Positions 26,251 through 35,100 of a stretch of DNA of 64,000 nt are shown piece after piece. The DNA comes from Sphingomonas phyllosphaerae 5.2 (GTDB lineage: Bacteria > Pseudomonadota > Alphaproteobacteria > Sphingomonadales > Sphingomonadaceae), in contig NZ_ATTI01000001.1 in NCBI RefSeq assembly GCF_000419605.1, positions 843,501 to 907,500 of the forward strand, in the 5' to 3' direction. The translations under genes and the position numbers were made by a program. Under the pieces are notes generated by a model. The model was not told the DNA's origin. It did not search any database and saw nothing but the letters and a program-made list of their open reading frames with translations. Position 1 is the first letter of the stretch. Every line of letters begins with the position of its first letter.

Positions 26251-27104
26251 TCGAGTTCATCGGGCCAAAAGACGCTTGGGTCGAATCGACATCCGGCGAG
26301 CGCCTGCTCTTCATGCTGCTCCGGCATCACCGGGAGTATGCGTTTCTCGTGAAGACGCTATCTGGCAGCGGTCTGCGCCTGGGCGGCCGCTTCTCCGACA
26401 TGAGCAACTTCTTCGTCGGAGCTTCCGTGCTCCACCTCATGCAGCGGATGGTCAAGCTCGCCAAGGACGTGATTGCCGAACAGGATGGTCGGCTGGATCA
26501 GGTCCGGGTGCTCAGGGCGCGCATGTTCGACGTGCTCATCACACCGCTTGAGTATGGCGGCGACATGGGGGCTCTCGTGCAGGAAGTCTTGGCGAGCGCC
26601 GAGCAGTCCACCAAGGAGCTGAAGCCGGGTCTTCGCGACCGGGTGGCAAAGCATGGCCCTCCCGACTGCTACTCCTGCGGTCGTACGTTCGGTGTGACGC
26701 CACCCGGGGAGACCGACCCGCTGGCCCGCACCGCAGATCACGTCTGGCCCCGAGCGCTTGGCGGTGACTCAAGGTTCGATAACCTGCTGCCCGCTTGCAA
26801 GGATTGTAACAACGCCAAGGAGCATATCGCCGCGTGGCAGATGGCGTGGCTGCAGCCAGCGGTTTTTACAGAGTCCCATGGCAACGGGGGACTAAAGGGG
26901 CTCCGGCGGGAAAATCGGATGGCTCTCCACATGCGGGCCGCCATGGCGTATGCGAACCAGAATGGCTCGACGCTGCGAGATGCCTACCTGGCAATCGGGC
27001 CTCGTATCGATCCCGCTCGGCTTGACGACGACCAGGGCTACGACTTCTTCAACCTTCGCGTGCACGACGAGGCACGCACCAACGTTTTCTGGACACCTGC
27101 CTGA
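26247..27104 (+). CDS. HNH endonuclease
   Basis: 285 residues from ATG 26247. An HNH/ββα-metal domain lies at about residues 130-200: CYSCGRTF, then TADHVWPRALGGDSRFDNL, then PACKDCNNAK. The two C-x2-C pairs bind zinc, and the DH...N...H arrangement is complete, with Asp-His in place of His-His. The N-terminal ~125 residues are helical and unassigned. It is translationally coupled (TGATG) to the DGQHR gene that follows. In this island it is a candidate nuclease of the restriction half. Confidence 0.8.
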   Translation: MIEFIGPKDAWVESTSGERLLFMLLRHHREYAFLVKTLSGSGLRLGGRFSDMSNFFVGASVLHLMQRMVKLAKDVIAEQDGRLDQVRVLRARMFDVLITPLEYGGDMGALVQEVLASAEQSTKELKPGLRDRVAKHGPPDCYSCGRTFGVTPPGETDPLARTADHVWPRALGGDSRFDNLLPACKDCNNAKEHIAAWQMAWLQPAVFTESHGNGGLKGLRRENRMALHMRAAMAYANQNGSTLRDAYLAIGPRIDPARLDDDQGYDFFNLRVHDEARTNVFWTPA

Positions 27105-28285
27105 TGGACTTCCCATACGATGCTTTCGTCTTCCATCAGCGCCCTGACGGCGGCGGTCCGCAACTCGCCGTGTTCATCGCTCCGGCCGGAGAAGTCTCCA
27201 CTTGGTCGACGGTGGACCCCCTCGGTCCGGACAATCCGATGGCTCCTCAGCGCGAGCCCGCGCCAGCCAGGATCGCCAGCATCGCCCGGTTCTTCCAAGG
27301 CGACATGCGCAACACCATTCCGACCGCGATCGTCATCGGCCTAAGGGAGCACTTTCAGCTCGACTTGCAGGCCGGCGGAACCGCGCGCCTAACGATCTCC
27401 AACGGCGCGGCGGACGACCTCAAGCCCGCGCTCGTGATCGACGGGCAGCATCGCTTGCGCGGGATGGCGGCGGCGGACCAGGCAATGTCGGTGCCAATCG
27501 TGGCCGTGCTCGGCGCTGACGATCTGGAGATGGCGTTTCAGTTCCTGGTGATCAACAACAAGTCGGCGCGTGTGCCGCGAGATCACATCCGAGCCCTTGC
27601 CCTCAACTACGGCGAAGATGAATTGCGCGAGCGGCTGAAGTCCGCGCGCCTCACGCTCGACCCAAACCTAGCGTCGGTCGGTGTGCTCGACGAGGCAGCT
27701 GAGAGTCCGTTCGCGGGCATGATCGCCTGGCTGAACAATCCCGCCGAGGATCGCGTCATCGTCCCGGCTTCCATCGAAGCGATGGCGGCAGAGGCGAAGT
27801 CGATGGGCTTCTCCGAGTTCGAGGATCCAGATACGCTCAATGCCTACCTGATGGCTGTCTGGAGCGAAGTTAAGTCCCAATGGCCTCAGCTGTTCACCGC
27901 TGGGAACAAGCTACTGGGTAAAGTCGGGCTCACTTGCATGACGCATTACATCACCAGGACGATCAAGACCTGGGGCCGCAATCCACACCTGCGTGAGACC
28001 GTGAACGTGGGTGATCCCGACAAGGTTCGCGCGAACACCCGTGATATCCTCGCCTCGCTCACACCCTCATTCTTTCAAGCAGAGTGGAAGAGCACAAGTT
28101 ACGACACCCGTGCAGGGCGCCAGTTCGTTCTCGACGATCTCGAGACGATGTCATCAAACATATTGAACGGCGAACCGTGGTTCGAGGACTTGAACGTCGT
28201 CGACCGCGCCGCCGCGACCGCCGCTGACGCGGGCTCCGTCGTCGCCGCCGCCATCGTCGGGTTCGAGGACCAGGCCGGGGAATAG
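27104..28285 (+). CDS. DGQHR-domain protein, third in the island
   Basis: 393 residues with the canonical VIDGQHRLRGM (~113) and FQFLVINNKSARVP. Unlike the two copies beside dpdA it has HR rather than QR in the signature, a distinct N-terminus (FPYDAFVFHQRPDGGG) and no GFQR segment. It is more like the DGQHR proteins found beside HNH or DNA-sulfur systems. It is coupled to the HNH gene, so the two probably act together. It may be a DNA-modification sensor or regulator; the exact role is unknown. Confidence 0.75.
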   Translation: MDFPYDAFVFHQRPDGGGPQLAVFIAPAGEVSTWSTVDPLGPDNPMAPQREPAPARIASIARFFQGDMRNTIPTAIVIGLREHFQLDLQAGGTARLTISNGAADDLKPALVIDGQHRLRGMAAADQAMSVPIVAVLGADDLEMAFQFLVINNKSARVPRDHIRALALNYGEDELRERLKSARLTLDPNLASVGVLDEAAESPFAGMIAWLNNPAEDRVIVPASIEAMAAEAKSMGFSEFEDPDTLNAYLMAVWSEVKSQWPQLFTAGNKLLGKVGLTCMTHYITRTIKTWGRNPHLRETVNVGDPDKVRANTRDILASLTPSFFQAEWKSTSYDTRAGRQFVLDDLETMSSNILNGEPWFEDLNVVDRAAATAADAGSVVAAAIVGFEDQAGE

Positions 28286-28497
28286 AAGGACGTCCGCGCT
28301 GCCAAGTTAATCCCCGAGCCGGTCTTCCCGGCGCGGGAACAACAGCGATGCCCCGACAGATCAGGGTCGAGCAGGAGCGCCGAAGGGACAAATTGCTGAA
28401 ATAACGAACATCTTGAGGCGTTACCGTCTTTCCGCACGTGGACGTGGCTGCTGACCCGTTATAGCATTGCAGCTCAACGGGGGGATGCAGTTCACTG

Positions 28498-30921
28498 ATG
28501 TCATCAGTAGCACCGACGATCGAGTCGTTCCCGGACGTGGTGACGGCCGCGCTAGAGAGAACGGGGCCGAACGCGAGGCAGCGCGAGGCCATCGCGGCGA
28601 CGCGCGACCAGCCGTTGTTCGTCGTCGCCGGCCCTGGAACCGGCAAGACCACGACGCTGGTCCTCCGCGCGCTCTCCTTCACCTTCGTCGACGGAATATC
28701 CCCGGAGGACATCCTCATCACGACCTTCACGAAGAAGGCCGGGAGGGAGATCCGTTCGCGGCTGATCGAGTGGGGCACCGACATACGGGAGCATCTGCTC
28801 GGCATCGCCCAGGCCGCCGGTGACACCGCCTATGCCGAATTCCTCTCCATCGTCGACGTGAACCGATACGTCGCGGGAACCCTAGACAGCATCTGCGAGG
28901 AGGCCGTGCGCGACATGCGCGGTCCGAACGAGGCACCACCGGTCGTCCTCGACGAATCGGCGGCCAGGGCGCTTCTCGCCAGGCGCGGCGAGATCAGCCG
29001 CGAACTCACCTCGGTCGGCGACGGACTGAGGGCCTATCTCGGCCGCTACGCGTTCAGCGGGGACCCGGTCCGGACGGTGGGCGAAGCCACCGCCGTCGCC
29101 AGAACCGTGGTGGACAGGCTCATCCAGGACCGCGTCGATCTGCAGGCCTTCGCCGGAGCGCACCCGGACCAAGCCTCGCGCGCGGCGATCCTGCGCGTCA
29201 AGGAACGCTACGAGCAGCACCTCGCCACGACCAACCAGCTCGACTTCGCGCTTCTCGAGCAGTCGTTCCTGCGCAAGCTGGAGGCGGGACTGCTACCCCG
29301 CAGCATGGTCGAGCTGAAGGCCCTGCTCGTCGACGAATACCAGGATACCAACCCGCTCCAGGAGGCCATCTACTTCGAACTGGTCCGGTGCACCGGGGCG
29401 ACGCTCACCGTCGTCGGTGACGACGACCAGTCGCTCTACCGGTTCCGCGGCGCGACGATCGAGCTGTTCCGCGACTTCCAGACGCGGTGCGTCGAGGCCC
29501 TCGGCTGCGCGGCGCCGACCCTCGTCCTCCTCGAGGAGAACTACAGGTCCTCGGACCAGATCGTCTCGTTCTTCAACGACTTCGTCCAGAACGACGGCGA
29601 CTTCGCCGGCGCACGGGTCGTGCTTCCCCCACCGCATGTCAGGCAGGTCGTCCCGACCACCGGGGCCGCCGCGATCGGCGTGCTGGGCATGTTCAGGGAC
29701 GACGCCGACACGTTAGCGGCCGATCTCGCCGATTTCCTCAATCGGCTCTTCCGCCAAGGTGGCCGAATCCCACGCCCGAACGAGGACACGCTCGAGGAGC
29801 CCATCCTGCCAGCGACGGACGGCGGCGACCTCGGGGACGCGGTCTTCCTTTCGCACAGCGTGGCCGAGCGCACCCGCGGCTTCATGGGCAACCCGGGCCG
29901 CGATCGTCTGCCCCGGCTCCTGCGCAACGCACTGGAGCAGCGCTCGATCGGCGTCTTCAACCCGAGAGGCAGGGCACTGCGTGACATCGAGATCGTCCAG
30001 CAGTTCCTAGGTCTGGCGCTCGAGAGTCTGGACCCCGGTCCGATCGGCGGCGGCGGCCCGATCCAGGACGACATGGCGATCACGAACGACGCCAAGCGGT
30101 TCCTCAACCAGTGGCGGGCCTCGGTGCAGGACCTGATGAGCGCAAATCCGGTGAACTCGCGGGGCATCCACCTGATGGACCGCGTCTTGCGCTGGCAGAG
30201 CTTCGCGGCGGGCGCGCCGGAGCGGGAGAGCGAATGGCCGCTCCTCGACATCATCTACAGCTACCTGCCCTGGTTCCCTCCGTTCCAAGACGATCCTGAG
30301 GCACAGGTCTACCTCGAGGCGATCACCCGCGCCATCGCGAACGCCTCCACCTTCTCTGGCTACAAGGCCGCCATCCAGCGCGAGGACCCTCACCGGGTCC
30401 GGTCGATCCAATCCGCCTATCGCGACGTCTTCGGGCCGATCGCGGATGACCTCGTCGCGGTGGATGAGGAGATCATGCCTAGCGTGCCGCGCGACCGGCT
30501 CAACATCATGACGATCCATCAGGCGAAGGGGCTCGAGTTCCCGCTGGTAATCGTCGACATTTCCTCTGACTTCAAGACGAACAACGCGCAGCAGCGGTTC
30601 AAGCGGTTCCCCGAGGATCCGTCCTCGGTGGCGCTCATGGAGGACGACTTCGCCTCGGTCACCCCGGTGGGGCCCGCCCGCCTCGCGCGTGACGGGATGC
30701 AGCGTACCTTCGAGGACCTCATCCGCCTCTACTACGTTGCCTACAGCCGGCCACAGACCCTGCTGCTCCTAGTCGGTTGCCAACAGGGCCTGCAATACAA
30801 GACCAAGGTGCCGAACGTCGCGAAGTTTTGGCGGCGTGACCGGTCTTGGCCATGGATCAGCGACCCCAACCTACGGCGCGCACCCGTCGATGCCAACCAG
30901 CTCCCCTTCATCAGGATCTGA
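28498..30921 (+). CDS. UvrD/Rep-type SF1A helicase
   Basis: 807 residues with the full set of SF1A motifs: Walker A AGPGTGKTTTL (~42-52), motif II VDEYQDTNPLQ (~278), motif III GDDDQSLYRFRG, motif IV EENYRSSDQI, motif V MTIHQAKGLEFP and motif VI YYVAYSRPQ. It translocates 3'-5' on single-stranded DNA. The C-terminal Tudor domain of PcrA/UvrD is missing. The gene starts a new unit after a 212-base gap and is followed six bases later by a Fe-S nuclease, like AddA/AddB or helicase-Cas4-type pairs. It is likely the motor of DNA attack on unmodified invaders. Confidence 0.9.
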   Translation: MSSVAPTIESFPDVVTAALERTGPNARQREAIAATRDQPLFVVAGPGTGKTTTLVLRALSFTFVDGISPEDILITTFTKKAGREIRSRLIEWGTDIREHLLGIAQAAGDTAYAEFLSIVDVNRYVAGTLDSICEEAVRDMRGPNEAPPVVLDESAARALLARRGEISRELTSVGDGLRAYLGRYAFSGDPVRTVGEATAVARTVVDRLIQDRVDLQAFAGAHPDQASRAAILRVKERYEQHLATTNQLDFALLEQSFLRKLEAGLLPRSMVELKALLVDEYQDTNPLQEAIYFELVRCTGATLTVVGDDDQSLYRFRGATIELFRDFQTRCVEALGCAAPTLVLLEENYRSSDQIVSFFNDFVQNDGDFAGARVVLPPPHVRQVVPTTGAAAIGVLGMFRDDADTLAADLADFLNRLFRQGGRIPRPNEDTLEEPILPATDGGDLGDAVFLSHSVAERTRGFMGNPGRDRLPRLLRNALEQRSIGVFNPRGRALRDIEIVQQFLGLALESLDPGPIGGGGPIQDDMAITNDAKRFLNQWRASVQDLMSANPVNSRGIHLMDRVLRWQSFAAGAPERESEWPLLDIIYSYLPWFPPFQDDPEAQVYLEAITRAIANASTFSGYKAAIQREDPHRVRSIQSAYRDVFGPIADDLVAVDEEIMPSVPRDRLNIMTIHQAKGLEFPLVIVDISSDFKTNNAQQRFKRFPEDPSSVALMEDDFASVTPVGPARLARDGMQRTFEDLIRLYYVAYSRPQTLLLLVGCQQGLQYKTKVPNVAKFWRRDRSWPWISDPNLRRAPVDANQLPFIRI

Positions 30922-30927
30922 CCAGAC

Positions 30928-32112
30928 ATGCTTCTCGCGAGAAAGCGCCCCGAGCGCCTGGTCCCGGAATACTCCTTGACCGGAGACCTGCTGTCCTTTC
31001 GGCGTTGCGCCAGGCAATACCGCTACCAGAACGGAAGCTCGCTGCCGCCCTCGCGACCGGTGCAACTCTGGTATGGCGAGTTCATCCACGGCGTGCTGGA
31101 GAACGCCTACCGGCTCTGGGAAAGCAGCGGCGGCGCGCTGACCTTCCCGCTGCCATATGAGCGCATCACCACGGCCGACTCGATCGCTGAGCCACCCGCC
31201 GGGCTGTCCCCGCACGACGTGCGCAACCTCGGATGGCCGGTGGAGCAGGCGCTCCTCCACCAGAACAAGCGCGCGCGCAGCCGGGCCGCGCGCAGCGCCG
31301 CATACCGCCGCGCCGAAGCCACACTCAACATGCTCGGACCCTACCTGTTCCCGCTCATCGCGCAGGCCGAGGAGCGCGTGCTGGGGACCAGATCCGTCCC
31401 CAATGCCGGCGCCGAGCAGTTCCGGGCCGAACGCTACGCACTCCACGGCGTGATCGACGTCCTGACCGAGATCGAACTGACGGAAGCCGCCACGGACAAC
31501 CTGATCAGGCGCGCGGTCCAAGAGCAGTGCCCGGGGCTGACGGGCGAGTTCGAGGTGATCGTCGACTACAAGGGCAGCCGGCGTCCCCGCGTGGACAGCT
31601 CGGAATGGCAGGACGGCGCCTGGCAGGTGCAGACCTACGCATGGCTCCGCCACCAGCAGCGACGCAGCCGCCGGGTCGCCGCGGGCATCCTCATTTACAT
31701 CAACGAGCTGGCACCGGGCGACGCGGACATCGGCCTGATCCGGACCGACATGAACCTGGGTCGGACCGACGTCGAACCGACGCGCGACAGCGATCGCCGG
31801 ATGCTGGAAAACTGGCGCCCGGGAAGCCGCGCGGACCTCAGCGCCGACTTCCGCTTCGCCAGGGCGATCCGGGTCATCCCGGTCGACGAGGAGAGCATCG
31901 CGGAGGCGACCACCGCATTCGACGAAACCGTCGCGAACGTCGAGCGACGGGTGAAGCTCGAGGCCGAAGCTGTCAGCATCCTACAGACCTGGAACGACGA
32001 CTGCGACGACCGCAAGACCTGCGCCGCGTGCGACTTCAGGTATTTCTGCGACGGCTATCTGCGGAACGGCAACCCGGCCGGCGCCGAGGACCTGATCGAG
32101 GACGAGATCTGA
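30928..32112 (+). CDS. PD-(D/E)XK nuclease of RecB/Cas4 type with Fe-S-like cysteines
   Basis: 394 residues. An N-terminal FRRCARQYRY cysteine and a C-terminal CDDRKTCAACDFRYFC cluster are the four-cysteine arrangement of Cas4/AddB Fe-S nucleases. Between them HGVIDVLTE and FEVIVDYKGS give the D...D-x-K active site, followed by QVQTYAWL (QxxxY motif of the RecB family). It should cut DNA ends or flaps unwound by the preceding helicase. It lies in the same transcription unit, with a six-base gap. Confidence 0.85.
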   Translation: MLLARKRPERLVPEYSLTGDLLSFRRCARQYRYQNGSSLPPSRPVQLWYGEFIHGVLENAYRLWESSGGALTFPLPYERITTADSIAEPPAGLSPHDVRNLGWPVEQALLHQNKRARSRAARSAAYRRAEATLNMLGPYLFPLIAQAEERVLGTRSVPNAGAEQFRAERYALHGVIDVLTEIELTEAATDNLIRRAVQEQCPGLTGEFEVIVDYKGSRRPRVDSSEWQDGAWQVQTYAWLRHQQRRSRRVAAGILIYINELAPGDADIGLIRTDMNLGRTDVEPTRDSDRRMLENWRPGSRADLSADFRFARAIRVIPVDEESIAEATTAFDETVANVERRVKLEAEAVSILQTWNDDCDDRKTCAACDFRYFCDGYLRNGNPAGAEDLIEDEI

Positions 32113-32164
32113 GCACCGGGAGCCATATCGAGAGCGCGGCAACATCGCTACGCGGACCGTCCCG

Positions 32165-35100
32165 GTGACCGGCGTCGCGGTGGCCAGCGCGCCCGCGCCG
32201 GTGACGCAGCGGTATGAGGCCGACCTCCTCGGCAACATCCAGCAGGCGCTCGCCGGCCTTCAGGGCTTCGACATCATGGCGCTGGAGCTCATCCAGAACG
32301 CGGACGACGCCGGCGCCGCGACCATGCGCTTCGACGTGCGCGAGGACGGCCTGCACGTCTGGAACAGCGAGCGCTTCTCGAGCTGCGGCCTGACGGAGAC
32401 CGTCTGCCCGCATCTCGCCGACGAGGGGATCGCACGCCCCTGCAACTTCCACGCGATCTCGCGGATGGGCAGCCGCAGCAAGATCAACGTCGGATCGCAG
32501 ATCGGACGGTTCGGCATCGGCTTCGTTTCGGCCTACCAGATCACCGATTCCCCCGTGATTAGGTCGCGCGACCTGCAGATGCGGCTCGATCCGCTGAACT
32601 CCGAAAGCCCCACACGCCGAATACCGGAGATCGAGGGCACCGAATTCGAGCTGGCCTGGGCGTCGGCGCAGTCAGCCACCCGGAACGCGCTCAACGCCTC
32701 GCCGACGCCGCACGACGTGCGGGAGAGGGTCGCGTCGGAGATCCGCGGCGTCATGGATCGCGGTCTCTTCTTCCTGCGGCGCCTCGAGCACGTCGAACTG
32801 CGGGTCGGCGGGAAGCTCGTCCACGCGGTCTCGATCGATCGCGAGGACAACGTCCTCACCCTAACGAAGCAGCCAGAGGACCAGCGTGAGCGGTGGCTCG
32901 TGCTGAGCGCGGACGCCGGCACGCGGGCCGAAGAACTGGAGCTACAAGCCCGCTTCCCGATGCTGGCCGACCTCGACCGGTCCACCGCGGTTTCCGTCGC
33001 GATACCGCTCGACGACAGGCCGTTCGAGGGCCTGCTCTACGCCTACCTCCCAACGGAGCAGCCGTCGCGTCTGCCGCTGCACGTCAACGCCGACTTCTTC
33101 CCGCACCCGAACCGGCGCGCGATCATCCTGACCGGCGAGCAGCACGACCGCTATTGGAACGAACTGCTGCTCGAGGCAGCGGCCGCGGCGATCTTCGACA
33201 GCTTCGTGATGCTCTCGGGGAAGGTCGGGGCGAGGCGGCTGTGGGAGATCGGCAGCTCGGCCCACGCACTCAGGTCGGAGGGCGCGTTCGCGGTCTTCTG
33301 GGACCGCTTCGCCGACGCGGCACGCGCCTACCATTGCTCGTGGTCGATCGAGGGCCGGTGGTGCCCGATCGTGACCAGCCACCTGCCGCCCGACGCCATG
33401 CCCACCGAGCAGCAGGCCTCGCTCGCGGACATAGGCCTCGACATCATCCATCCGGACCTGCGTCCGCACTGGACGGCGCTCTCCAGCCTCGGTGCCAAGA
33501 CGCTTCGCCTGAGCGCGATGATCGACGCCCTAGCGAAGACTTACGAGAAGATCGAACCCGCCGCGCCGCCGCCATCAACGACGCTCCTGAGCGCGATAGA
33601 CGGCATCATCGAGGCCGGGCTGAAGACGCCAGGCGCCGAGCCGGCGGTGGCGCGCCTGCGCATGGTCCCGTTCGCCCCAGGCAGCGACGGCGCGCTGCAC
33701 AGCCTGGCCGACCTGCGCTGCCCGCCGGTCCACTCCTCGGCGGAACAGGTCCACGCCTTCGTGCCTGAGGTCGTCTTCGCGCATGCGGAACTTGCCGCGA
33801 TGGGATCTCTCTCGCCCATGGTGCCGCGCTACTCCTTCGCCGAGTTGGCCGAACATCTCGCGGACCGGATAGAGACCGAGGCGGAGGCAATCGAGGTCAT
33901 CGGGAGCGCCACACACCGCGTGCGGGCGTTCTACGACCTCCTCGTCGCCACTTCCGGCGACACGCCGGACGACGTCGACGGGAGCCTGGTCGCGGAGACG
34001 CCGATACTCCGGACGCGGGCCGGCTTCACATCGCCTTCGAGGGGCCTTCTCCCCGGCGGCTTCGACGATCCCGTCGGCCATCTGGCCGTCGTCGACGTCG
34101 CGACCATGCCGGCGGCCATGCTGGCGCTGGCGCAGTCGGCGCTGGGCGTCGGGACGCTCACGTTCAGCGACTACGTCCGCAAGCACCTCGCCGACATCCT
34201 CGCCAGTGGACCCACCCAGGCGCAATACAGGAGCCTCATGCGCGAGGTCGCCCAGCACTGGCGCGAACTCGCCGCGGGCGGCGCGCTCGCGGCACTCGGG
34301 CAGATGCGCTTCGTCCGCAACCGGGCCGGGACCTACTCGCGGCCCGCGGACGTCTACTTCTTCTCGGCCGCGCTCGAGGCCGCGCTCGGCTCCGACCAGA
34401 ACCGCTGGGTGGACGAGAGCTGGCTGCCGGCCGACACCACGCAGGCCCGCCTGAGGGACCTGCTCGAATCCGAACTTGGACTTCCCCGACGGGCGACGGT
34501 CGAGCACCTCGTGGACCGCATCGAACTCATCGTGGAAGGCACGCCGGACGACGACACGGCGAAGCGACTGAACCTGATCACGCGCCACCTCGTGGAGCGC
34601 CTGCCTACCATGAGTGAGGACGAGCAGAGCGAACTGGGCCGCCTGCGCGACATCGACTGGCTGCCCGCCTCCCTCGACGGGTCGAGGGAGGAAGTGTGGT
34701 ATGCCCCGCACGAGGTCTACCGACCGTTCCGCGCCACCGGCTTCTCCTCCCAGGCGTGCGTGGTCGACCTGCCGGTCTTCCGCTCGACGCAGGTCCGCGG
34801 CCTGACCGACTTCCTCGACTTCCTGGAGATGCCGGACGAGCCGCCCACGTCGACCGTTGTCGTGCACCTCGCCCACTGCATGGCCAACGACCAGCAGCCA
34901 TCCGACATCGCCTACCAGATGTTGTCCGAAGGTGTCGAGGAACACGCGGCCGACCTCGAGCCGCTGCGCGGCAAGGCCTTCATCTACGTCGCGGCGGATA
35001 AGCGCTGGCTCTCAGCGGACGAGGTGTTCTGGGAAGCGCCTCCGTTCCGGGGGCGCTGGCACGCGGCGTCGCAAAACATGCATCTGCGCTCCCCGCTTTA

